From a virus: a stretch of DNA of 49,020 nt. The position numbers and the translations under genes are program-made. How positions within the stretch are numbered: the first letter of the stretch is position 1; every line of letters starts with the position of its first letter. The stretch lies in IMG/VR virus record IMGVR_UViG_3300050011_000260, positions 1-49,020 of that record. The stretch is one strand, 5' to 3'. Of the stretch, positions 6,323 to 12,850 are shown one piece after another. The notes under the pieces are model-generated. The model saw only the letters and a program-made list of their open reading frames with translations. It was not told the origin of the DNA and searched no databases.

Positions 6323-6399
6323 TGGTGTCGGGAGGGGATTCGAACCCCCGGGGACGGTGATTTTGAGGCACCGATGTCTGCCAGTTGCATCACCCCGAC
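6323..6399 (-). tRNA. tRNA-Leu(CAA)-like, without a long variable arm
   Basis: Acceptor GTCGGGG/TCCCGAC, D region like the neighbouring tRNA-Leu genes (GGCAGACAT), anticodon loop CTCAAAA (CAA), A73 and CCA. Unlike true tRNA-Leu it has only a short variable region, and its T loop is one base short unless a G-T pair opens. It may be a derived or weakened tRNA-Leu. Confidence 0.65.
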
Positions 6400-6405
6400 G
6401 AAATT

Positions 6406-6489
6406 TGGTGTCCGAAGGGGGACTTGAACCCCCACGCCTTGCGGCACATGGTCCTAAGCCATGCGTGGCTGCCATTACACCATTCGGAC
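6406..6489 (-). tRNA. tRNA-Leu(TAG)
   Basis: Acceptor GTCCGAA/TTCGGAC, anticodon loop CTTAGGA (TAG), variable arm hairpin GCC-GCAA-GGC, normal T arm, A73 and CCA. Confidence 0.92.
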
Positions 6490-6503
6490 ATATTTACAAA
6501 TAT

Positions 6504-6576
6504 TGATGGACGCTGCGGGATTCGAACCCACCCGGAATCAGAGTTTCTGACCCGTATCCCATGCCAGAGGACGCCC
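6504..6576 (-). tRNA. Degenerate tRNA-like element
   Basis: Acceptor strands GGGCGTC/AGCGTCC pair with wobble, and the T arm GTGGG-TTCGAAT-CCCGC is good, but the 3' tail is ATCA rather than ACCA. No proper seven-base anticodon loop can be formed (TCAG-AAACT-CTGA). About three bases short. Could be a decayed or edited tRNA; amino acid not assignable. Confidence 0.4.
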
Positions 6577-6581
6577 AAACT

Positions 6582-6667
6582 TGGTGTCGGAAGAGGGACT
6601 TGAACCCTCATGGCTGTTAACCACCAGTTTTTGAGACTGGCGTGTCTGCCGATTCCACCATTCCGAC
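6582..6667 (-). tRNA. tRNA-Leu(CAA)
   Basis: Acceptor GTCGGAA/TTCCGAC, stem CCAGT/ACTGG with loop CTCAAAA (CAA), variable arm TGG...CCA, T loop TTCAAGT, A73 and CCA. Confidence 0.92.
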
Positions 6668-6672
6668 AAATT

Positions 6673-6758
6673 TGGTGTCCGAGAGGGGACTTGAACCCCT
6701 ATGGCTGTTAACCGTCGCGCTCTGAACGCGGTGTGTCTGCCAATTCCACCACTCGGAC
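6673..6758 (-). tRNA. tRNA-Leu(CAG)
   Basis: Acceptor GTCCGAG/CTCGGAC, anticodon loop TTCAGAG (CAG), long variable arm almost identical to the preceding gene, A73 and CCA. Confidence 0.92.
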
Positions 6759-6766
6759 AAATTTAA

Positions 6767-6916
6767 TGAGCACGTGTGTTTCGGCTTTCTGGAGCGGGAG
6801 TCGAACCCGCACCGCCATCGCCACGCCGAACCGCAGCCCCCGTCAATTCGGGGACGTGGGAATCAGGTCTTGCGGCCTGAACCCGCGTCTGCCAATTCCG
6901 CCATCCATCGTGCTCA
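6767..6916 (-). other. Aberrant 150-nt tRNA-Leu-like RNA
   Basis: Closed by an 8-bp terminal stem (TGAGCACG/CGTGCTCA). Inside are a tRNA-Leu-type D arm (GGCGGAATTGGCAGACGC) and a perfect T arm (GCGGG-TTCGACT-CCCGC), but they are separated by about 75 nt holding extra GC-rich hairpins, and about 20 extra nt lie between the T arm and the terminal stem. No encoded CCA. It may be a tRNA with an insertion, a fused remnant or a new small RNA. Confidence 0.5.
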
Positions 6917-6920
6917 AACT

Positions 6921-7008
6921 TGGTGTGCCCGAGAGGAATCGAACCTCCACCCCCGTAATTAGGGACAGCGTTCTCAACGCTGCGCGGCTGCCGTTACGCC
7001 ACGGACAC
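6921..7008 (-). tRNA. tRNA-Leu(GAG)
   Basis: Acceptor GTGTCCG/CGGGCAC, stem GCAGCG/CGCTG with loop TTGAGAA (GAG), long variable arm (CCC-TAATTAC-GGG), A73 and CCA. Confidence 0.92.
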
Positions 7009-7013
7009 AAACT

Positions 7014-7103
7014 TGGTGGGTGAGACAGGATTCGAACCTGTTAGGCCCGCTAGGGGCCGCTGGGTTACAGCCAGCCACGTCTCTCCAACTACGTCGATCA
7101 CCC
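7014..7103 (-). tRNA. tRNA-Tyr(GTA)
   Basis: Acceptor GGGTGAT/CTCACCC, stem GCTGG/CCAGC with loop CTGTAAC (GTA), long variable arm GGCCC-CTAGC-GGGCC, A73 and CCA. Confidence 0.92.
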
Positions 7104-7109
7104 AAAACT

Positions 7110-7198
7110 TGGTGCCGGGAGCAGGATTTGAACCTGCGTACCTCGCTAGGAGGAACGGTTTTACAGACCGTTGGTTTTAGCCGCTCACCCATCCCGAC
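7110..7198 (-). tRNA. tRNA-Tyr(GTA), second copy
   Basis: Acceptor GTCGGGA/TCCCGGC, anticodon loop CTGTAAA (GTA), long variable arm (CCT-CCTAGCG-AGG), T loop TTCAAAT, A73 and CCA. Clearly diverged from the first tRNA-Tyr. Confidence 0.92.
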
Positions 7199-7210
7199 AC
7201 GTTCACCCGC

Positions 7211-7240
7211 AAAACAATAAAGCCGCCTTTTCAGGCGGCT
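7211..7240 (-). terminator. Rho-independent terminator
   Basis: On the minus strand AGCCGCC-TGAAA-GGCGGCT is followed by TTATTGTTTT. It ends the short transcript from the 7400 promoter and insulates the tRNA cluster. Confidence 0.75.
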
Positions 7241-7263
7241 CGGTGTTTCGGGACTGAATAACG

Positions 7264-7341
7264 TTACCCGTTTAACACACGACCGCCCACCCCGCTAAGC
7301 AGGGTATACAACAGGTCGGACGCTAGGGTAACGTGGGTCAT
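7264..7341 (-). CDS. Possible 25-aa peptide gene
   Basis: The only frame on a ~180-nt transcript bounded by the promoter at 7400 and the terminator at 7211: MTHVTLASDLLYTLLSGVGG... with GAGAAG upstream of ATG. Slightly hydrophobic. Either a micro-protein gene or a small RNA with a chance frame. Confidence 0.4.
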   Translation of the reverse strand: MTHVTLASDLLYTLLSGVGGRVLNG

Positions 7342-7399
7342 AATGACTTCTCTGTGTGGGGATTGCTATTGTTTCCCTTCTTAGGGGTCCCACACCTAC

Positions 7400-7431
7400 A
7401 TAATACCACGGTAGTCTGTTTTTTCGCTAGG
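7400..7431 (-). promoter_or_regulatory. Phage promoter, CCTAGC-N20-TATTAT
   Basis: TTCCTAGC (7426-7431) and GG-TATTAT (7400-7405) with 20-bp spacing, an A/T-rich block further upstream, and CAGACTACCGTGG before the -10 box. Drives the short unit ending at the 7211 terminator. Confidence 0.7.
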
Positions 7432-7447
7432 AAAAGCAAAAATTATT

Positions 7448-7747
7448 TTAGAAAGTACAATCGTCCCGACAATCGTGTGTGAGCGGGAGGCGTCCAAGAG
7501 CCAGAGGGCCGTCCAGCGGAGTGTCACTCGATATCCGCAAAACCGCGTTGATCTTGCCGACACAGTGGTTGCAGAGGTCGTATTCCTTGCCGTAGACATT
7601 CACGTTCTTCCACACCTTGATGCGGGGTGGCGTCTGATTCGTCGCCACGGGTGCGCCCGAGTCTTCACCGTGAACGGTGCTGCACTTGTTTCCGTCAATG
7701 CTGCCGTCCTGAGCGTTACAACCGTCGCAATGCAGTATGTGTGCCAT
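7448..7747 (-). CDS. Hypothetical Cys-rich protein, 99 aa
   Basis: MAHILHCDGCNAQDGS: CxxC near residues 7-10 and CNHC around residue 61, probably a zinc ribbon. Start overlaps the upstream stop (TGATG). Last gene of the operon from about 10.3 kb. Specific family not recognised. Confidence 0.7.
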   Translation of the reverse strand: MAHILHCDGCNAQDGSIDGNKCSTVHGEDSGAPVATNQTPPRIKVWKNVNVYGKEYDLCNHCVGKINAVLRISSDTPLDGPLALGRLPLTHDCRDDCTF

Positions 7748-8244
7748 CAGACCACCAGCCTTAGCCTTTCCATCTCTTTTCGAAGCTGCTTCTGAACCGT
7801 ATCGGTTTGCATGTTCTTGAGGAATTGAGTATCGGCACGCTTCTGTTCACTGTCGATCTTCGCCGCGATTCGGGGGACGCCGAGATGCATCAGCTTATTC
7901 AATGGTGTCCGCCAATCGGGGCAGGACATAGTGATATCGAATTGCTCAACCTCGACCTCTTTAATATCATGATACTTGGCCTTAAACACCAGCCAGCTTT
8001 TGTAGAGGATCGTCACCTCATCGCCGCCAAACATCGTGAAGGACCCCTCGTCCGTGAACGTGAAACCTTCGAACTTGAGTTCCCGAAGCGCATAGTGGTG
8101 GGACGAATGCGTCTCCTGCTGAAGCACCGTGCCCTTCGCGGTTAGCAGCTTGTGGACGAAGCCGATTACCTTCTCGACATACCGCTGCCGCTGTGCGATC
8201 ATTTTCTTTCCCACAGTTAATCCCACAGTTAATGCGGTGCTCAT
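7747..8244 (-). CDS. Hypothetical protein, 165 aa
   Basis: Starts MSTALTVGLTVGKKMIAQRQ; middle beta-rich (FEGFTFTDEGSFTMFGGDEVTIL), C-terminus a long charged helix (AKIDSEQKRADTQFL). No signal peptide. Overlaps both neighbours by 4 nt or less. Not recognised. Confidence 0.7.
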   Translation of the reverse strand: MSTALTVGLTVGKKMIAQRQRYVEKVIGFVHKLLTAKGTVLQQETHSSHHYALRELKFEGFTFTDEGSFTMFGGDEVTILYKSWLVFKAKYHDIKEVEVEQFDITMSCPDWRTPLNKLMHLGVPRIAAKIDSEQKRADTQFLKNMQTDTVQKQLRKEMERLRLVV

Positions 8245-8411
8245 AGCAATTCCTCGCCCTTCGGCAGCTTATCAACTGTGCCCCACTTGAGCATGGACGC
8301 TGGGATCGGACCCATAACTTCGGTCAAGCGGGCGATAGCCGCCTTCTTGTCCTCGGCCTCGATGTAAACGGTGTCGCCTTCAGCTTCGACTCTGAAAATG
8401 TGCTTCTTCAT
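8241..8411 (-). CDS. Small hypothetical protein, 56 aa
   Basis: Start set at MKKHIFRVEAEGDTVYIEAE (8411), the ATG nearest the previous stop; the longer N-terminus in this frame lies over the upstream gene. Beta-strand then helix (DKKAAIARLTEVMG), resembling small DNA- or RNA-binding folds, without a recognised family. Confidence 0.65.
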   Translation of the reverse strand: MKKHIFRVEAEGDTVYIEAEDKKAAIARLTEVMGPIPASMLKWGTVDKLPKGEELL

Positions 8412-8422
8412 TATGCCCCCGA

Positions 8423-8767
8423 TTAGTAAACCGCATCTTTCGTTAACCCGTTCTCCACTCTCCACGCTTCCCACGATGGGTCGATCATCTTGAAATAGGT
8501 CCAAAGCAATACATCGGGTTTCGGAGTGAATGACTTCTTGCGCTTGCTACACCGCTCACAGAGTTGAGGTAGCCGTGCGTGCGTCAGCAGATGTTCGTAA
8601 CAGAAGTAAAGGCCGCATCCGCGCTCTCCCCCGTACATATCCCCGCCGCACACGTAAGACAGGCCGCGATGAATCTCTTCCCCGCAGACGGGATGGTCAC
8701 AGAGAGCGACCACGCCATAACCAACATCGCGTTGCCATCTTTCGTCGAAACCGATTGCCCAACTCAC
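8423..8767 (-). CDS. Hypothetical zinc-binding protein, 114 aa
   Basis: GTG start (MSWAIGFDERWQRD). Cys/His pairs CDHPVC, YVCGG, GCGLYFCYEH and LCERC suggest two zinc sites between residues 23 and 75. Coupled to the 51-aa gene upstream by GTGA. Function unknown. Confidence 0.7.
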   Translation of the reverse strand: MSWAIGFDERWQRDVGYGVVALCDHPVCGEEIHRGLSYVCGGDMYGGERGCGLYFCYEHLLTHARLPQLCERCSKRKKSFTPKPDVLLWTYFKMIDPSWEAWRVENGLTKDAVY

Positions 8768-8919
8768 AGTCGTTGCTTCCTTCTCACCCGACGTGCCGCA
8801 TGTTTACAGAGTGTGCAAATGCACTGACAGTTGTGTGGATCATGGCAGAAAAGATGTGCTTTATCTTGGTTCGAATGTTGCGTAGCATCACGCTCCCCCG
8901 AACGGCTGTTGCGGAACAC
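8764..8919 (-). CDS. Small Cys-rich zinc-finger-like protein, 51 aa
   Basis: A frame inside the gap 8768-8887, starting at GTG within the end of the 346-aa gene and ending in a GTGA overlap with the next start. The C-terminal half has CHDPHNCQCICTLCKH followed by a very basic tail (RRVRRKQRL), a compact metal-binding and nucleic-acid-binding look. A 34-aa ATG frame competes in the same gap, but the Cys pattern favours this one. Confidence 0.5.
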   Translation of the reverse strand: MFRNSRSGERDATQHSNQDKAHLFCHDPHNCQCICTLCKHAARRVRRKQRL

Positions 8920-9928
8920 TTTCCACTTCATCTGTTAGCTCCTTGATTCTAGCACCTTCATACAGTTCGAGTACAGGATAAACCGTTTTAAGGCGCTCGA
9001 AAGTTTTCTTGATGTGATCCCCATCCACCGCCGTCACCACCAGCACGGAATTCATACGCGGTATCATGATGCAGGTTTCTTTGGTGATGTCGAAATCACG
9101 GAAGACTTCGTACATGATCTTGCGAGAGAACAGGACTTCGTTGAGAATGCTACCGTCCGATCTCGAATGAAACGGATACCCAGTGATTCCCTCAGCCTTA
9201 AACATGGCTCCATCGGGATATGGGGACACTCCTTCGGGGCACTCGATCATGTGAGTCGTCATTTTGGGAGTCGTACCCGGTTGCCACACAATGTAGAACG
9301 GTTTGAGATGGGGGAATACCCGCAGGTACTTGTCGCCGCCGACGCCGATCATGCTGAGGTTGCGGCTATCCGCAAAGGCGGGCGTGCTGCCCTTGGGACT
9401 CACTCTGAAGCTCACCTGCCCGTCGAACTGGGCGATCAGGTTGACCGCACGCACGCGGCTGATGAGGTTGTTGAATTTCTGCTCATCCGTGGTCTTGGCT
9501 TCCTTGATCTTTTTGGCTTTGGGTGCAAATGGGTCGAGTTTTGGGTGCTTCCAGTTTTCCTTAAGACCCGTCAGTTCTTTCTGAGCATCGCCAACGGCGT
9601 ACTGCATTCCCGTGTAGCCCTGAAGGTTCAGGAGCACTTGTGTGAAGAGGTTGTAGTCCAGCAGGGGGTGAGCGAGTTTCAGGATTTGCAGTTTGTCGTA
9701 GCCCGTGGGATCGGACTTGACTTCCGGGCCGGCTTCGAGCCATGCGGCTTTGAGAATTCCCCAAATGATGCCCGCCCAGTAGTCAGTGCGGGTGAATTCG
9801 ACGCCCGTTGGAGTCTTCTTCATCTGAGCGGCTATGTCTTTGAAATGCTCTTCGGGCTTGAACTGAAACTCGGGGACGACGAAGAACCGCTTAAACTCGG
9901 CCTCAAGGGAGGCTTCGGACTCGAACAC
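8888..9928 (-). CDS. Hypothetical protein, 346 aa
   Basis: GTG start (MFESEASLEAEFKRFF). The N-terminal ~110 residues are helical and include WAGIIWGILKAAWL; a Lys-rich linker follows (about 135-155); the C-terminal half is mixed with IMIPRMNSVLVVTAVDGDHI. No signal peptide or known motif. Upstream neighbour ends 29 nt away. Not recognised. Confidence 0.75.
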   Translation of the reverse strand: MFESEASLEAEFKRFFVVPEFQFKPEEHFKDIAAQMKKTPTGVEFTRTDYWAGIIWGILKAAWLEAGPEVKSDPTGYDKLQILKLAHPLLDYNLFTQVLLNLQGYTGMQYAVGDAQKELTGLKENWKHPKLDPFAPKAKKIKEAKTTDEQKFNNLISRVRAVNLIAQFDGQVSFRVSPKGSTPAFADSRNLSMIGVGGDKYLRVFPHLKPFYIVWQPGTTPKMTTHMIECPEGVSPYPDGAMFKAEGITGYPFHSRSDGSILNEVLFSRKIMYEVFRDFDITKETCIMIPRMNSVLVVTAVDGDHIKKTFERLKTVYPVLELYEGARIKELTDEVESVPQQPFGGA

Positions 9929-9957
9929 CGAATTGATCCTAGCCGCAAAATTCTCGG

Positions 9958-10314
9958 CTACGCGCTGTTAGATTTCTTGCACTGCTTCTGAACCTCCACA
10001 GCCAAGGTGACGAGGATATGGAAAAATCCGTTGGTGTCAACGCTTGGGTGTTCGATCACGCATTGCTGGGAATAATTGATACCGTCAAGAACCTCTTGGT
10101 ACAAGTCCATGTAGGGGTCTCGACCGTTAAATGCCTTGAGGCGGGTGCCGTACTTGCGTTCACCGAGACGGATACGGGCTTCGATGTCCTCTGCAATTTC
10201 GTTAAGGCCCATTTCTTTGAGCCGTTCGGCTGCGACAACGGCGACATCAACACCATCGCCAGTGGGTGTGGGTTGCGGGGCTGCCGCATCGTAAGGTTTG
10301 GTTTCGGTAGACAT
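9958..10314 (-). CDS. Hypothetical protein, possibly MazG-like, 118 aa
   Basis: Start MSTETKPYDAAAPQ at 10314 with GAGAGGA seven bases upstream. After a Pro/Ala-rich N-terminus the protein has ARIRLGERKYGTRLKAFNGRD and YQEVLDGINYSQQ, a pattern seen in phage all-alpha nucleotide pyrophosphohydrolase-like proteins. The acidic E-E-x-x-E motif is incomplete, so the assignment is weak. The leader TATTA-GACATGA-AGGA is nearly repeated before the HU-like gene. Confidence 0.6.
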   Translation of the reverse strand: MSTETKPYDAAAPQPTPTGDGVDVAVVAAERLKEMGLNEIAEDIEARIRLGERKYGTRLKAFNGRDPYMDLYQEVLDGINYSQQCVIEHPSVDTNGFFHILVTLAVEVQKQCKKSNSA

Positions 10315-10344
10315 GAGAATTCCTCTCATGTCTAATACCCGATT

Positions 10345-10674
10345 TTAGATGTCTTCGGAGAGGATTTGAATGTATTGCGGTGGGATGGGAGTGGTCACAA
10401 CGATCTCATAGCTGGCGTGGTCGTCCCCCTGTTCATTGAGTCGCTTCTGGGCTTCGGGAGGAAGCTCTACCCCCAACAAAGTCAGGGGTACATCATCTTC
10501 TTCGAATTCTTCGCCGAGCCAATTGGAAAGGGCGTTCTCGACCCCCTCCATCGTTTTGAACAGATAGATACCGTCCTCGGACTCCATCTGGACGGATCGA
10601 GGGCCTCGTTGGGGGACGAGCCCCTCGCTCATGATGCGGGACACGTTCTCAGTTGGTGTGACATGATAGTACAT
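10345..10674 (-). CDS. Small ADP-ribosyltransferase-fold-like protein, 109 aa
   Basis: Start MYYHVTPTENVSRIMSEGLVP at 10674, with AGAGGAG upstream and a TAATG overlap with the phosphoesterase stop. The YHVT...N...I...GL.P opening followed by GIYLF resembles the NAD-binding start of KptA/RES/ART-type folds. The rest is acidic and ends with PPQYIQILSEDI. This is a fold resemblance, not a confirmed family. Confidence 0.5.
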   Translation of the reverse strand: MYYHVTPTENVSRIMSEGLVPQRGPRSVQMESEDGIYLFKTMEGVENALSNWLGEEFEEDDVPLTLLGVELPPEAQKRLNEQGDDHASYEIVVTTPIPPQYIQILSEDI

Positions 10675-11480
10675 TAGAAATCCATCTCCTCTTGCAGGCT
10701 TGCACGCCACGCCTTCCACGCCTCAATCTTGGGCTTCATCTTCTCGATGACTTGCTCAAGGGAAGGGGGATAGAAGTCCCAGCAATCCACGCCCACATCA
10801 AACGAAAGCATGTTGCTCAACACCCTATTCTTCCAGTTCTCCAACTGGCTGTGAGAGTGCCCGTACAGGTGCCACACGCCCTTGTTGGAGCCGTGCCACG
10901 TCAGGTGAGCATAGTGACTCAGCATGATCTTGTGCTTGGTCTGGTTAGCGTCCATGATGCCCTGAGGAATCACGACATCAATGCGCTTCCGATCCTTAAC
11001 CCAAATCCACGCCCCGTGCTTCGCCATCTGCACGGCGATGCTGTCGTGGTTGCCCTCAAGCAGGAAATTCTGTCCGATGAGGCGCTTCTGCCAAGCCAAC
11101 GCCTGCTCCAGCGTGCAGTTCAGGAACACGTCGCCCAGATTGTAGACGCGGGAACTCTTCTTGACCACGGAGTTACGACGCTCGATGATCGCCTCGTTCA
11201 TCTCGGCAATCCCGATAGCTTCCAGCGCCTTCAGGTCGTGCTTTAGGGCTGCTTCCTTTTCGGCTAGAAGCTTTACCGATTCCTCACTAATCCCTCCCTG
11301 CTTCAGGGCGGCTTTGGCAGCGTACAGGCGGTTCTCGGCGGCGGACCATTTCCTACCCAATTCCATGAGTTGGGCTTGCGGGCCAAACGGGCGTCCCTTC
11401 CCGAGCCACAGGATTTTGCCGTGGTTCAGGTGATAATCGGACGTGAAGAAAATATCAGAGAGTAGGTTGAGGTTCGCCAT
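10674..11480 (-). CDS. Calcineurin-like metallophosphoesterase, 268 aa
   Basis: Metal-binding motifs in order: FTSDYHLNH (D-x-H, about residue 14), VYNLGDVF (GD, about 113), LLEGNHDS (GNHD, about 139), MLSHYAH (H) and YGHSHS (GHxH). A ~45-residue helical insertion (residues 45-95, Ala/Lys/Glu-rich) separates the first two. The family includes nucleases, phosphatases and cyclic-nucleotide hydrolases; substrate unknown. A TATGATA box lies ~11 nt before the ATG, inside the preceding 58-aa frame. Confidence 0.85.
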   Translation of the reverse strand: MANLNLLSDIFFTSDYHLNHGKILWLGKGRPFGPQAQLMELGRKWSAAENRLYAAKAALKQGGISEESVKLLAEKEAALKHDLKALEAIGIAEMNEAIIERRNSVVKKSSRVYNLGDVFLNCTLEQALAWQKRLIGQNFLLEGNHDSIAVQMAKHGAWIWVKDRKRIDVVIPQGIMDANQTKHKIMLSHYAHLTWHGSNKGVWHLYGHSHSQLENWKNRVLSNMLSFDVGVDCWDFYPPSLEQVIEKMKPKIEAWKAWRASLQEEMDF

Positions 11481-11631
11481 TTTTCATTACTATCATACCA
11501 CAGTAGTCAAGCTGCACCTTGTTGAGGCATTCTTTGCCGCAGACCAACGCTTTGCTCAGGGGTTCTCGCCACGCACGTTGGTAGGACATCGGTCTCGCGC
11601 AACCCGCACAGAAAAGTTCGAAGTCCCGCAT
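11455..11631 (-). CDS. Small zinc-ribbon-like protein, 58 aa
   Basis: ATG overlaps the stop of the release-factor gene (TAATG). MRDFELFCAGCARPM and LVCGKECLNK give CxxC and CxxxC pairs about 20 residues apart, typical of a small zinc ribbon. The end overlaps the first residues of the phosphoesterase gene in another frame. Too short to classify further. Confidence 0.6.
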   Translation of the reverse strand: MRDFELFCAGCARPMSYQRAWREPLSKALVCGKECLNKVQLDYCGMIVMKNGEPQPTL

Positions 11632-11969
11632 TAGTATTCCAGTTCCTCAATCTTTAGGTTATGCGCTTGCATCTGCTCATCCACCTTGCGGTCAATATCG
11701 CCAAGCTGCCCCAAACGCCGAGCTACCTCGGCCCTGTGCCATTTCAAAAACACATCGTTCTTCGCGAGTTTCTCGAACGCTTTCTTTTTGTTCGCGGCTT
11801 GATCCCGCCCGTCGCGGTGCTCTGCCCGTGCGCCCGATACCGTATGGATGATGCGGACGCCGTTCTGCTTCGCGTTTTTATGCTGCCCGCCCGGTCCACC
11901 CGTGCAGAAAGTCTGCACCAGAAAATCTTTCTTGGTCAGGCTGAACAGCAGCTTCATTACTTTTGCCAT
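11631..11969 (-). CDS. Stand-alone GGQ peptide-release-factor domain protein, 112 aa
   Basis: Contains CTGGPGGQHKNAKQNGVRI at about residues 22-40, the catalytic GGQ loop of class I release factors and ArfB/ICT1-type peptidyl-tRNA hydrolases, followed by the conserved R-x-H-T and AEHRDGRDQAANKKKA region. It lacks the codon-recognition domains of RF1/RF2 and the long basic tail of ArfB, ending NLKIEELEY. It probably hydrolyses peptidyl-tRNA on ribosomes or large subunits, for example in rescue. GGTGGA RBS; start and stop overlap both neighbours (TAATG). Confidence 0.85.
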   Translation of the reverse strand: MAKVMKLLFSLTKKDFLVQTFCTGGPGGQHKNAKQNGVRIIHTVSGARAEHRDGRDQAANKKKAFEKLAKNDVFLKWHRAEVARRLGQLGDIDRKVDEQMQAHNLKIEELEY

Positions 11970-12331
11970 TATTTTCCACCGAAATCGTGACGTTGTGGAT
12001 TAGCGTAATTAACGTGAATTTGCGAGTTCGACGGTAGTCCACAAACATCGTCCGCACCAATTGGTACTTGGCACTCCTCTGGGTCACCGATGAGAGCATC
12101 CCATTCGGGGGTGCACCGATAGACCTTACTCTTTTCAAACCCAACGTTTTCAAGAGCCACAAGACACCGCCGCAACGCAGCGGCAAACATGGTCTGATCG
12201 TCCGTCACGAATGCCTTGTACGCCAGCATCGTATAGAGCATGGGCGGTTGCATGTTGTACGCGATGTCCGCCATCCCAAAATGGGCGAACAACTTCATTT
12301 CCTTTTCTGAATAGCTTGCGTCCCCTAGCAT
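11969..12331 (-). CDS. Hypothetical protein, 120 aa
   Basis: MLGDASYSEKEMKLFAHFGM; helical N-terminal half rich in Met, Ala and Tyr, then a Cys-containing C-terminal part (CQVPIGADDVCGLP). AAGGAG RBS about seven bases before the ATG and TATTAT at 12349-12354. First gene of the operon carrying the GGQ protein. Not recognised. Confidence 0.72.
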   Translation of the reverse strand: MLGDASYSEKEMKLFAHFGMADIAYNMQPPMLYTMLAYKAFVTDDQTMFAAALRRCLVALENVGFEKSKVYRCTPEWDALIGDPEECQVPIGADDVCGLPSNSQIHVNYANPQRHDFGGK

Positions 12332-12357
12332 GGAAATCTCCTTACCCTATAATACCA

Positions 12358-12597
12358 TTATTTGCCGTTTAAGCGGTAGAGTATGCGTTGAAACAGGGTG
12401 GGTCTGTCGAGCGCATCGCATATCGCGGCGTCAATGTGGAAGGCGACTAGCCCAATAGCGAGACCCTTTCGTAGCCTGTGAACAAGTTTGGTCTTAGGCT
12501 TGTAGTCGAAAAGCTCGTAAATGCCAATGGTAGCAATTCCAACATGCCAGAGTGACTTGATGGCACGTTCATCTTTACGTTCAGCTTTGGGAGTCAT
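12358..12597 (-). CDS. Hypothetical protein with hydrophobic segment, 79 aa
   Basis: MTPKAERKDERAIKSLWHVG followed by ATIGIYELF and GLAIGLVAFHIDAAI, two moderately hydrophobic stretches separated by a basic loop; perhaps membrane-associated. The start lies inside the end of the preceding gene with GAAGAG as RBS. Not recognised. Confidence 0.65.
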   Translation of the reverse strand: MTPKAERKDERAIKSLWHVGIATIGIYELFDYKPKTKLVHRLRKGLAIGLVAFHIDAAICDALDRPTLFQRILYRLNGK

Positions 12598-12838
12598 CTT
12601 CTCTCTTTGGAATCGGCAAGAGGTACGCTGCCAACTTCACGAGCCACGCAGGGAACTTTTTAGGTTCATTCCACTTGGGCAGATCAGGCCAAACGCCCAA
12701 CGGGTATTCCATTCGAACCTGCTGGTACACCCGAACCTCTCGGGAGTGTCTCGACATCTTGTAACCAGCCCAACCAACCCCCACAATTGAAATCGCCCCC
12801 ACCGTCACAATCACTGCGTCGTAGGGGGCGATGTGCAT
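12581..12838 (-). CDS. Small membrane protein, 85 aa
   Basis: An N-terminal transmembrane helix (VIVTVGAISIVGVGWAGY, residues 8-25) is followed by a basic cytoplasmic-type region (KMSRHSREVR) and a Trp/Pro-rich tail. Downstream of the SbcD-like gene and coupled to the next gene. Function unknown. Confidence 0.68.
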   Translation of the reverse strand: MHIAPYDAVIVTVGAISIVGVGWAGYKMSRHSREVRVYQQVRMEYPLGVWPDLPKWNEPKKFPAWLVKLAAYLLPIPKREDDSQS

Positions 12839-12850
12839 ATATTGACTCTA

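Noticed and set aside
9014-9991. 325-aa plus-strand frame
   Set aside because: Antisense to the 346-aa operon gene, without RBS or domain; shadow.
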